Positions 44,184-55,284 of a stretch of DNA of 64,000 nt are shown here, piece by piece. Made by a program: the position numbers and the translations under genes. The stretch comes from Branchipolynoe longqiensis (taxonomy: Eukaryota > Annelida > Polychaeta > Phyllodocida > Polynoidae): contig CM059194.1 in NCBI GenBank assembly GCA_030323885.1, positions 7,401,686 to 7,465,685 of the forward strand, in the 5' to 3' direction. Position 1 is the first letter of the stretch; each line of letters begins with the position of its first letter. The notes under the pieces are model-generated. The model was not told the DNA's origin and did not search any database. It worked only from the letters and a program-made list of their open reading frames with translations.

Positions 44184-47100
44184 ATGGCTGGAAAAATGGG
44201 GAAATTAGTTTTATTTCTACTATTGGTTTTACCCTCGACCTTTATGATTGCTGGAAATGGTGAGTCCAAACGTCACAATCTGCGAACCGGTCTCTTCAGG
44301 CCGGGTTCTACGTGGCAAAACAACCGTCTGCTTTTGTCATGTGTTACTCGTTTATGTCTAGGTTTTCTGTTTCCCTCACACTGCTGATTCCACTTCTACC
44401 CAGTCTAGCATTACAGTTACACACAACTGCACTAGTTGTATGGTTTACACTGTTTTCTTTCCATCTGTAGTAATAATGCAATAACCACCAGGATCATGAC
44501 ATGTCACATGATCCTCATAACTAAGTTAAGAGCTACCTTCACATGTCTGGACGAAAGTTAAAAAGTACCCTCCCGCGTCTGTACACAGCTATGGTACATC
44601 CTCACCTTGAGTATGGCAATGTAACCGCGCTACAAACTGGACACCAACAAAATCGAAAAGATTCAACGAAGAGCCACAAAGCTAATCCCCAACTTGAGGA
44701 ATGTGCCATATGGCTTATGAGGAAAGATTAGTCTCACTGAAGCTCCCATCACTATTGTATCGCAGAAGACGTGGTGACATGATACAAGTGTTCAAAATTG
44801 TAAAGGGAATTGACTGCATAGACCCCCACATATTCTTTCCCCAGCTACCTGAAACCACCATTCACACAAGAGGTCATGAACACAACTTCACAAGACAAGC
44901 TCTACAAAAACAGATGCAACCTGGAACTTCGGAAGCACTTCTTCAGCCAAAGAATAATAACTGACTGGAATTCACTACCTGATAATGTCATCTCAAGCCC
45001 TACCCTGAACTGTTTTAAAGCTAGAATAGACCGATTTTGGAAAAATGAGCAGTATAAAACTCTGTGACTAACTTTCGAGTATTGCAGAATAGAGACCGAA
45101 ATACCAACAGGCAATTATGACTCAAACATTTCGTACATCTGGTATCAAGGTATGACTATGAGCCAGCTGCAACCTCCTACCTCAGTAGTACCTGTGCAGT
45201 GTGCTGCACTGGCATCTTGAGACTTGACAAAATCATCACAATTAATGGAAATCTTTTTATTTACTATTACAATTAGTAAGCAACTGATGTTTGTCTATTT
45301 TTATGTCTAGTTCCAACTTTACATTCATCATCAATTTCCTGATGATTATGCACCCAATCGCCAATATTGCACCAAATTTGGCAAACAGGTTAATTGAATT
45401 GTTATCCCATTGAGTTGGAGTCACTCAATTGTATCACTTTAGTTGAGTTAGTGTTTTTTTTCTTGTAGACGAAATTCGATATTTGTAAAAAAAAATCTGG
45501 GAAGTATTTAATATCCCAATGGGGATCTAGATGACATAGTCTTTTCTTTGACATGTGGCATATTAATATTGTTAGTTATTACTTCCCTTGGCCGGCTGGT
45601 AATGTAATTTACTGTCTCTAACCAGTTGCAGTGGGTGCCGCCTCCAACAACCCACTACTGTACTAAAAGGCTTCCAAAACACACTTTCTTAACAAAATGA
45701 TGAATCTGGCCAGTTACCAATATGGTCAAAGAAAGAAAAACAACAAAAAATCATGGGAAATATACAATGATTGTAACATATTAAAATATGGTGAAACTTT
45801 TTAATTGATTTATATACCCTTCCTCTTCTATGCCGCAGCATACGATATGCTTATTAATGTTAGTAAGTTAACTATTATCCACATTACATATATAGAGGAG
45901 CATGTGTTAATTAATATTTTATGGATATATATGTAGTGATCTGCACTGATATCTCAGACAAGGAGCCGCATAGACAGTTAGGCGTGGGTGATATCGGGGA
46001 ATCTAGGTGGTGTAATGGTGAGCACACTGGCCCGGAATGCAAAGAGATGTGGCTTCGAGTTCTGCTCTAGGCACAACATTTCCCATTTTCATCACCCCCA
46101 CGACATATATTATATATATATTAATTATTATAGACTGATGATGCTGGTTATTTAAAGTAGTATCTATGTTATATATATATTCCCGTAAACCTATGGCTGC
46201 ATAGTGCGATCAAATTTTCGAAACCAAGACACCTAAATTTGATACTACATAATATAAAATGTAACATATTCATGGTTCACTTATTAAACATGTATTATTG
46301 CATAGAAGGGAGTATTAAGTTATTCCTTAAAGTTACATGGTCCGATGAAATATAATTTTGTCAAAATTAAAACTACCTACATTTGATCCTATATATATCC
46401 AACTTAGATACTGGTGTATTAGCTAATGATTTGGGACAGCATATACAGAATAACCTGTGAATTTATAACATCACTCATTTGGACACTCACTTTGAAACAC
46501 TCATTATGCAGGGAGGCCATTAATCAATTAGGCCAATTTCATGACCTCATTAGAGCCAAGGAGGCCTACTGTGCAGGGCCATACCTAGGATTAGCAGGTC
46601 ATCTCACATCACGTGGTCATCGCGAGATGGCCATCTGGATCATAGACGCAGGACTTTTGGCAAGCTTGTCGAAATTATTTTGGGTTCTTTCAGCTCAAAT
46701 TGCTCCAAAATTAGCCATTTTTCATCAAATTTACTCGGGACTAATGCATATTAGGATATAATGGTCAAGCTGAGCTATTTATCTCAAATATGACACAAAT
46801 TCAAACGCCATCGGATCATGCAACTTTGAGCCTTTTGTATCCAACATTTTGACACGCATGCCAACATTCGTTTGGTGAGTTTTCTCCAAATATTTCCAAA
46901 GTTAGTCATTTATAATAAAAGTTACTTTAAAGTAATGTAGATTACACTGATACACCTAATATATTCATCTCAATATAAAGCTGCATAGTCCATGAAAACA
47001 TCAAATTTTCGAAATGCAAGCACTTAACTAGATATATTCTTCTGTAAATATTAGAGGCTTGCAGACAATTTTAATTATCAGATAGCTTTCAAAACAAATG

Positions 47101-50100
47101 TATTCCGATAAAGCACTTTAAGTTGGTATCCCAAGTGATTTTCAAAAATAGTTTTTGAGTTTGATCAATGAATTTCACCTGTTAGTATATTGCATTTGAC
47201 ATAAAATGACACTTCATTTGTGAAAATCACTCTAATATTAAAAAAGATATGGACTTTTTTAAGTTGTTACTTAATTGGTCCCACCCAAAGCTAAAAATAT
47301 ATCATTTTTGATGGCTCTAAAAATTCAAAGTATCCACCCTATCAGACTTCTAGTGTTTTTTCCTTTAAGTCCATGGCTTGTACAATGAGAATACAAATAT
47401 CCAGGGATATGATGTGGTTACATTTCAAGATATACATCTTCAAAAATGCTTTTTAAAAAATAACAATTTTACCAATTTCCTATTTTCGCTTTGGACCACT
47501 TTTGGGGATTTGCTTGTGGAAAAAATTGGCACCCCCTATTAAATTATTCTGATTTATCCCTAACCTATTGATGAGTCTTGTCACTGCTATTTTTTTTCAG
47601 GACCACATATGCTTGGGGAAAGTTGAAAAAAAATAGGTTTAAAATGGTCCAGAGCTCAATTTGATAAGTGATAAAATCCAGTAAAAGGAAATGCCCAATT
47701 TTGAGCAGGTTTAAAAATGGTACAGAAAAGCACCCATATAATCTAATTGCATGAAATTTCCAGGCTGTATTATCTTCAATATGCTCTTTCTGTTTACATT
47801 ATATACAATACAATTTCATATATATATATATATATGTGAATGTTTAAAAAAAAAAGTTTTCAACTGTGATACACCATTGATGCGTCAGTTTGTTGTGATT
47901 TTCTACTCATCAGACTAGATAAGAGATTCACAACTTACTGCGGTAGCCTACACTGGGTAGAGGTGAATCTTTTATTATTTGACATAGGATACAAAAACTA
48001 AAAATGTTCCAGAGATGCTATTTAAATTCACAGAGTTGCACATCCTACCCACTTTATTCTTTGTGTAAGTGTACTTCCTAGGGAGCTAACCCTGCGTATG
48101 GATGTGGGTGTGTGTGCTTATGGAGCAATCAGCATTACACTAATTAATACCAGACAACACTGGCACATTGCATAGCAACTTTAGCACTCAATTATTTAGT
48201 AGAGCCAACATTTATTTTGTCTCACATTGATGCTGGGCATTGCTAAGAATTATGACAAACTTATTCTTTTTCTTTTTTTAAAAGATCTTTATTTTGTGTA
48301 AACATCTAAGTTATGCTTTATTCGGTTCAGAAATGGTGGTTAATTGAAAAGTTGAAATTAAAATTGTAAATAGGTAGCCAAAGAATGTATTCATGAACAA
48401 AATGTGAATCTATGGCCTGTAGTATTGGCAACAAAATGATACCATTGGCATGATGATGCTAGCTCAGCTGAAAGGGCGGCGCAGGTTTGAGAAAGCAGTG
48501 TAAAATTTCATGCATAAGTTAGTTGAAACAAAAGGTGATTTTCTACATAAATGGGCTTGACAAAGCATTGTTTTTTTTTTTTTTAGCTTAGCAAAATAAT
48601 ATCCTAATGTGGATGGTACTGTTAGAAAGAAGAAATATAAAGCTTTATTTTGGTTTAATTTTTATTTCAATTGATGAACAACTTGGAACACACCAACAGA
48701 TTGAAAATGATTAATTTTAAGGCTCTACACATAATTATTGGTGGATTGGCGAGGCACTTGGGATACCTACTTTAAGCCCTTTAATTTGACATATGGAGGA
48801 ACTTAATAGGTCGTGGTGTTCCCTGTGGCGGAGTGGTTAGAGTGTGACTTTTTTCTAGGTCAGACTCCTAATCTGAAGGTTGGTGGTTCGATTCCCCATG
48901 CCCCCACCTCTGCTAATTTCAGGGATGAAAGATCTCCGCGATTTCGCGGATTTCCGGGATTTTTCCTGTATCTTTGAGTGTATACTAATACATTGTGCCC
49001 GTCCTGATATGACCTTAGATGTTGCCAGGACGTAAAACTCCAACACCCAACCTACCAATACGTTATTTTACTAATATGTGGTGCAAACGCCGCAGCACTA
49101 GCAGCGTATACTAGTCAACCTATATTGGTTCTCACAGTCAACACCAGGTGGCAGCACCACACTATATGCTTCTATCGCCGCAGCACTATCAGCGTATACC
49201 GATATGTGGTGGAAACGCCGCAGCACTAGCAGCGTATAGTACCAATACATGCTTCAAACTGCGCAGCACTATCAGCGTATACCAATATTTATGAAACCTG
49301 ACTTCCGGGAATTTTCAGGGATTCCCTGACAATGCTAAGCCTATGGGAGAATATCAGCATTTCCGCTTTTTTCCCCAGAGACCACTTTCATCCCTGTAAT
49401 TTGGATTTCCACTGCTCTGTCTAACTTACAGTGTCATCAAAGGCCAGTTGCTCTCATACCATGTCTATGTGGTGTGGGAGGTTAAAAATTCCTTGGGTCG
49501 GTAAAAGGGTAGGCTCGGGCTTTCTATCGACAAACTGTCTATTGGTGAAAACAATTCTGTTCAGACTTATCCATAATAGGCAGTATAAATCTTCAAGAAG
49601 AAAGAAGGAAAAAAAAAAAAGTAGAAGCAAAGTTATGATAGGTAATGTACCTGGAAAATAGGCTATTCATCTCACAGTAGGACAATGGCAGGAGTTTTGA
49701 TTGCAGTAGCATCGAATTGCCAAGGGAGGAATTTCTTACACATCATAACTTTGCTTCTACTTGACCTATTAAGTCCATCCATATATCAAAGTAAAGGGCT
49801 TAAAGTGCTTTATATCAGAATACAGTTTTGAAAGCCACACACCAATATGGCAACCCCGCAATATCCCAAAATCTTCATACAGAAAAAGTGAAATATCCCA
49901 ATATCCCAAAGTCTTCATACAGAAAAAGTGAAATATCTCTTTTAAAAATCGCACCAGTGTGTAAACTGAAGATGTGTGCTGAGTCGCAGCTTCAGTTCTT
50001 CCTAAGGGACATGGGAAACTCCAAACATGCGTATAGATATTGGGTGCACGCACGATGCTGAAGCACTTTTGTCAGAGTGTCGATCTGACCGTCCGAGTCC

Positions 50101-53100
50101 GCATTGCATGCATCTAACATAAATATGGGCCTAACCACTAAGCTCTTTCCATCAGGGGGTTCGTCCATGCTGGTCGGTGCCCAGGAGGATGTCGCAGAGG
50201 ACGTCCTCGAGGGCGAAGAGGATGAGGCAACAGTGGAGACGGATGAGGCACCGGTGGAGAGCAATGCAGGCGAAGCGGTAGCTGCAGACTCTGAAAAAGA
50301 TGAAGAGGAAGAGGAAAGTCCCCTAAAGTCATCTCCCAACGGTGACACGCACATCATGTTCACCAAGCCGACCAATGCCGGTAAGTTCCCAGTTACTACC
50401 GCAGCCCTGTATCGCTTACAGGGCTGCTGAACAACCCCATTTAGAAAGAATTCCTCGTCTAATATGCTAAATATATATGTTTAAAATACTTATTTATCGT
50501 AACCAGTTACTTTTGGAGTGCAGAATTGATTAAATCATAGAGACAATTCGGTAGTCGCCATCTTAAAATGGTGACATTCTCTCATAGTTCATCAACTATA
50601 CGCCAACTAGGACCTCAACAGCTTGTTTACAAATGATTCCTACCAAAGCAGTTTTTGCTCAGATTTAAACATCGTCATTCGCCCCTATTGGCAGTGAATA
50701 GTTTATGTAGTAAGTTCCATGTCTCTTACTAGGTCACGTGGTCAGTTTAGTGGATTTAGGAGAATAATTGAATTGGGAGGATAAAACCAGGCTTGGTTCC
50801 GTCAATGTCAGGATAATGTGGCAGCCAAAGAATTTGAAATTTAAACAAATATTTTTGTTGTTGTAATAAACAATTTTATTCAGCAGAATGTACACTATTT
50901 CAGTGCTAGTGCACGTATCTATGTAAATGTTGTCCCTGTTCAGAGTTCCCGGCCGGTGAGATTGTCAAGTTCCTTGTGGGCTTCACGAATAAGGGCGATA
51001 AGGATTTTGTTGTCGAGACGATGGACGCTTCTTTCCGCTACCCGCAGGATTACAGCTTCTACATCCAGAACTTCACGACTGTTCGCTACGCACGCCTGGT
51101 GGAGCCTTCCCGCCAGGCCACCTTCGAATACGCATTCACTCCAAGCGAGACGTTTAATGCCCGGCCCTTCGGCTTAACTATCAACCTCAACTACAAGGAT
51201 GGTGTACGTATATATGCTTGTATTGCTGCTTCTCCTTACTTACGAACTAGAGTTACATACTTTCAAAGGTGCAAACTTGCTCTGGTTATGGTTTTACACA
51301 AGTTATTAAGCATTTTTGAGCTTATGGGCTGGCAATTAAAAAGCGAACGGTGAGAAAATGTTTAGCAATGAAGTTTGAATTGTGAACGGACCTCCGGAAG
51401 ATTACTTGTTTGCAATATTTGGAGGATGTTTATACCTTTAGATATTGTTGCATAACCCATTTAATTTTTCTTTCCTTTTTTAAGGTTATGTTCTGCCTCT
51501 ATAGATCAATTTCTAACTACTGTGGCTATCCCAATATGATTGGCTTTCTTTTAAACATTGAATGGTGTTAATGAGAACCTGTGTCAATAGTCTGACTTTC
51601 TGTTTATGGCATGATCAATTTCCTGTTTTTTCATTTCTAGGATGGCAACATTTTCCAAGATGCTGTTTTCAATGAAACTGTGAACATCATAGAAGCGGAC
51701 GAGGGTCTGGACACTGAGACGTAAGTACCTACATGCGGTGTTGGTGAACTGTGAGACAGAGGCTGAATTTAAGTGCGTTAACCCTTTCCTCCTTGTACAT
51801 CAGTGCAGATAGCTCGAACCGTATATCGGCAATGCTCTAACTGCAATTGTTGTGCCAGTCTTAATTGAAACAGGCGTTGGATGTTTGTTGATGCGATAAA
51901 GTTGTAGCATACTCTTGTCGCCCATGTTCTGTCTTTTGACATCAATTTTTATCGTCTTCTGACACGTAAATTCTACTCACTTTATGGAATGAATATAGTT
52001 TCTATTGCTGACACGGTGTAAAATCACCATCCATCAATCAATTGTTTATAGGTTGTGGTGATCTGTATGAATACAGAAAGTTGTAACTCCTTGCCATCTG
52101 CCTGTCTATAGTTTGTGGGGACATTATGATGCAAGATTCTTAAATTTGGCATAAAGATATTGGCACACTCTGTACATAAGTATTAGCACTCCCTTCTTTG
52201 CCCGTTAGCTTTTTCGTGTATATGTTTCTGGCTTCCGCTGCTGACATGGTGTAAAATCACCATCAATCCATCAAGCAATCGTTGATAAGTTGTAATCTGT
52301 ATGAATACAGACATTTGTAACGCCCTGCCATCCCCCTTGTCTATGGTTTGTGGGGACATTATGACACAAAATTCTTGTATTAAAGATACTGGCGCACTTT
52401 GTATCTAACTGTTGACCTCCCTTCTTTGCCCGTTAGGTTTTTCCTGTATGTGTTCCTGGCTGCGGTTGCTGTACTCTTGTTAGTCGGTGCTCAACAACTT
52501 CTTCAGTCGATGGGTGTGAATACCGTAAGTACCACTCTAGTAAGTGATGTTAACGCTCATGTTTGAAATCACAAACCCAGAACGAGGCTGACTCACCATT
52601 AAGTGTGTGCAGCAATATATGGGTCGTTGTCAGAAACTCGGTACCACATTTGTGACATGGAAGCCAAAAGAAAAACATTCCAAAAAGTAGAATATGCTCA
52701 TATGAAGGTTTACATGTTGTGCATATGTGAGAGTTGGACTTTTTTTTTTTTAAATTTTCATCTTATACAAATTGAGAAAAAAACGTTAAAATTAACTGTG
52801 TAACATCCATTCGTAACATCAATTTAACACACATCGGTAGCATTATTTTAATACGCATAACAAATTCAAACAATTTTTTATCGATTTCTGTCAATCCAAA
52901 AAGATTGTGTTACGGGGAAAGGTTGAAAAAGTCATTTGTGTAGACGTATGGCGTCAATATGCAAATTTTCACGTTATCATGGCTCTCTGCATTACTAGGA
53001 TAGGGCATGGACTGGTTAGCTCAATATGGTAATGTGATTGAGTGGGATATCAGGTCATGGTGCTGGTGACCTGGTCTCCAATGGGACCGCACTATAAAGT

Positions 53101-54252
53101 TGTCATGATGCCAGATTATCACAACTCAGTACCCGTTTAGATAGACAAGATGCTTAGATTTTGCTAGGAAGTAAAACCCCAACAAAAGTGGGGCTGGTTT
53201 GTGCTTTGATTGAGTGCGCCTGTGTGTTACAGGACTGAGGATGCTCACAGCGTGCAACCGGTCTGTTTCAGAATAAGCGGCTAATTACCCGACATAAAAA
53301 ACAAGTGGAGATGGGCACACAGAACAAGAGCGACGTGGATTACGATTGGCTGCCAAAGGAAACACTGGATGGCATGAGTATGAAAAGTTTGTTTTATTTA
53401 ACGACGCCTCTAGAACACATTAATTCTTATCATCAGCTATTGGATGTCAAACATTTGGTCATTCTGAGATATTTCTTTGGAGGAAACCCACTGCCGCCAC
53501 ATTGGCTACTCTTTCCGATAAGCACCAAGCAGTCTTTTCTATGCACTTTCCCACAGACAGGACAGCACATACTACAGCCTTTGATGAACCAGTTGTGGAC
53601 CACTGGTTGTAATGAAAATAGCCCAAACTGCGAATGTGTCCACTGAGCACCTTCACAGGTGGAGGGTATGAGTACGCGTAACCCCATGATTAGTATTAAG
53701 ACCTGCACTTTATTCCAACCTCATGTATCCCATCATCTCCCAGTTGGGTTTCTTCTATGATTCAATGAATCGCTCTAGAAATTATTTTGTTAGTCACATG
53801 GGTTAGCTTTTGGATATATTTAAATTAAAGATGCAAAAGTAATTTTGACATGCACACCAAAATACTAGACATGGTTCAGCAGTGATTTGTTTAAAAAAAG
53901 AACGGAAAAAGACTTGGTATTTATTTGTGTGCAGCAATAAATGTTTAATAACTGCCCTACTGTATAAGTTGGACCAAATTTAGGGTAGGTGTTTTGGTTT
54001 CGAAATTGCTATGCTTTCATCAGATTAAAACTATATTGATCTGATTAAAAAAAAAAAATTTATTCTTGGCTGCATATCTAAATTAAAATCGCCTTTTATC
54101 TTAGATATGTGTAAAAGGTTGTTTGCTTTGCAGCACAAAATAAGACTTCTCTGTTGTTTTTACTATTTTCAGACAAGTCTCCAAGGCGGTCTCCAAAGCA
54201 GTCGCCCGGCCGTCGGCGCACGAAGCGCGGCACGGGTTCCGCGGAGGACTAA
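44184..54252 (+). CDS. ssr1: Translocon-associated protein subunit alpha (TRAP-alpha / SSR1)
   Basis: TRAP-alpha is the large glycoprotein subunit of the TRAP complex at the Sec61 translocon in the ER membrane. Seven coding exons join in phase: 44184-44259, 50156-50380, 50944-51203, 51641-51720, 52437-52524, 53272-53377, 54173-54252 (915 bp, 304 aa). Donors include GTGAGT, GTAAGT, GTACGT and GTATGA; acceptors are all AG. The start is ACCATGG. Residues 1-24 form a signal peptide ([17 protein letters not shown]). About 35-85 is very acidic ([17 protein letters not shown]), the luminal calcium-binding region of this family. About 101-213 is the conserved luminal fold ([30 protein letters not shown]), with N-glycosylation sites at N143 and N198. 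About 215-233 is the transmembrane helix ([17 protein letters not shown]). The cytosolic tail is basic with VEMGT and [13 protein letters not shown]. The family is usually about 285 aa. Introns carry a LINE fragment, nested DNA transposons and SINEs. Confidence 0.96.
44540..45067 (+). pseudogene. LINE reverse transcriptase C-terminal fragment
   Basis: Successive frames encode [17 protein letters not shown], then [19 protein letters not shown], then [20 protein letters not shown] with [13 protein letters not shown], and finally [20 protein letters not shown] ending near 45067. This order is the end of the reverse transcriptase region of CR1/Jockey-type non-LTR elements. At least three frame changes separate the blocks, so it is dead. 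It lies in ssr1 intron 1 in the gene's own orientation. Confidence 0.85.
45070..45990. other. ssr1 intron 1 sequence, no recognised feature
   Basis: The first 200 bp probably is the LINE 3' end. The remainder is AT-rich and unassigned. Confidence 0.4.
46000..46075 (+). other. tRNA-like SINE head or tRNA pseudogene
   Basis: TAGGTGGTGTAATGGTGAGC resembles box A and GGCTTCGAGTTC resembles a decayed box B. The arms do not pair well, so I do not call a functional tRNA. It is related to the blocks at 59690-59790 and 21710-21830. Confidence 0.35.
46327..46829 (-). mobile_element. MITE with AAGTTGCATAGTCC ends, enlarged copy
   Basis: Ends TTAAAGTTACATGGTCCGAT and CATCGGATCATGCAACTTTG. It is about 150 bp longer than other copies because of an internal segment near 46480-46640. 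Diverged family sequence also occurs at 46190-46260 and 46860-47035. Confidence 0.7.
47123..48768. mobile_element. 1.65-kb hAT-like element with 8-bp target duplication
   Basis: Terminal inverted repeat GGTATCCCAAGTG on the left (from TTGGTATCCC) and CACTTGGGATACC on the right. ACTTTAAG flanks both sides (47115-47122 and 48769-48776). Copies A and B of family X have the empty site AGCACTTTAAGACC or a close variant. No transposase frame is left; internal (AT)n runs occur at 47820. Confidence 0.82.
48815..49620 (+). mobile_element. 'GGCGGAGTGG' SINE interrupted by a MITE
   Basis: The head TGGCGGAGTGGTTAGAGTG and box B GGTTCGATTCC lie at 48825-48897. The body resumes after the MITE with TTGGATTTCCACTGCTCTGT at 49403 and ends in a poly-A run at 49609-49620. 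The last 70 bp differ from other copies. Confidence 0.85.
48920..49396 (+). mobile_element. MITE with CAGGGATGAAAG ends, second copy
   Basis: Perfect 12-bp ends CAGGGATGAAAG and CTTTCATCCCTG, with the 6-bp flanks TAATTT on both sides (48914-48919 and 49397-49402). Undisturbed SINE copies read CCAATTTGGATTTCC here, so the empty site is known. At 48998-49055 it carries a family D SINE tail fragment (CCTGATATGACCTTAGATGT). Internal units like CGCCGCAGCACTATCAGCGT recur five times. Confidence 0.88.
52012..52470 (+). repeat. Tandem duplication reaching into ssr1 exon 5
   Basis: Two units of about 230 bp share GGTGTAAAATCACCAT, CTGTATGAATACAGA, TTTGTGGGGACATTATGA and CCCTTCTTTGCCCGTTAG. The second unit's final AG is the true acceptor of ssr1 exon 5. 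The first unit's copy at 52207 is followed by CTTTTTCGTGTATATGTTTC, a decayed copy of the first 30 or so bases of exon 5. Confidence 0.8.
52603..52760 (-). repeat. Dispersed repeat, paired with 62880-63030
   Basis: Its reverse complement shares AAACCTTCATATGA and GTCACAAATGTG with 62880-63030, in the same order. Identity unknown. Confidence 0.5.
52975..53185 (+). mobile_element. SINE family D in ssr1 intron 5
   Basis: TACTAGGATAGGGCATGGAC, GATATCAGGTCATGGTGCTG and the tail TAAAACCCCAACAAAAG. The head is missing. Confidence 0.75.
53384..53655 (-). mobile_element. MetaSINE-like SINE directly behind the ssr1 exon 6 donor
   Basis: Read from the plus strand: tail AGTTTGTTTTATTTAACGAC, then TATTTCTTTGGAGGAAAC, CCCACAGACAGGACAGCACA and AGCCCAAACTGCGAATGTG. 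The tail begins about 6 bp after the GTATGA donor of exon 6. Confidence 0.85.
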
Positions 54253-55284
54253 GAAGTGACGGGCCAAGTCAGCTCTGCCGCAGGGATGCAAGTCAGCTGA
54301 TTAGGATTGAATGACTCTTTATCTGTGCATTCCGGCTACTCACTGGGGAGAGCGATACTTCAGGTTCAAGCCACAACTAACTCTTTCGAGTCGAGGGTCA
54401 AATATTATTTCTTTTCGTGTACTTTTGGGGAGGGGGTGTCAATTCCCACCCTGGCTGTATCCGGCCGGATCATGGCATCCACATACCCAGAAAGCTGGTT
54501 GATAGAAATTTTCTTTAGTTTAGCGCATATTACCTAACGAGTGTTCTTTCGCATATTATAAATGGTCAGATGGTGTTTTATCTATGTTGATTTGAGTTCC
54601 TGACTTGCATCCCTGCAAGCAACCTGGCACTGTAGCCGATCTGTCTTGAGTGAATAGTGTTAGAATGGGGTGGGGTGGTACATGGGGTGTGTAGTTTACA
54701 TGCGTGTAACTGGCTGTGGCCTAGTTGATGAGCTGACCCTATGAGGTCCACTCTGTGTGCTAGTAACCGGCTGCAAATGTTGGGGCTTTTTAAAAATATT
54801 TTTGTTTAGATATCGATGCAAATCAGTGATGCCCTGGAAATGATTTTGGTTTAAAAGGCTGAAGTGGCCCTGTTGCAGTGTGATAAGCAGGGTTTGTGTG
54901 GCTGCATCATGTGAACTGTGCGGGTTCTGGTGCCAACTAGACCGCTCTGCTGTAGAGTAGTGAGGCTGGCATTGGTCAGGTATATTTAGAAAGGTCCTAA
55001 TGTAGTGAATGCGCAGCGTGCTCAGATCTCAGTGTGTGGTCAACCCAGTGGCTGGCAAGCTGCATTAGTGCATCCCCACAGCAGGATGCCACCTGCATTA
55101 GTGCATCCCCACAGCAGGATGCCAGATGCAGGCAGTCTGTTACATACAAAGTCATTACTCATTAGTAATTAAAGTTTGTAACCAAAATTTGACAAGCATG
55201 GAAAGGATATTAAAGGTGTACGCGGATAGTCTAACTATGGCAACGTAATTTGGGAGTGTCATACCAATTTCCTCTGAATGAGTG

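Larger units (their letters stand above)
47054..49845 (+). mobile_element. Family X copy C, carrier of several insertions
   Basis: It starts with the family end GAGGCTTGCAGACAATTTT after TA and follows copy A to ATAAAGCACTTTAAG. After the element at 47123-48768 it resumes with CCCTTTAATTTGACATATGG, and after the SINE at 48815-49620 with GTAGAAGCAAAGTTATGA. From about 49740 an inverted piece of the same family (TCATAACTTTGCTTCTACTT) closes it. Confidence 0.75.

Noticed and set aside
53305..53646. 113-codon frame as a separate gene
   Set aside because: Its first part is ssr1 exon 6 and the rest is read-through into a SINE.
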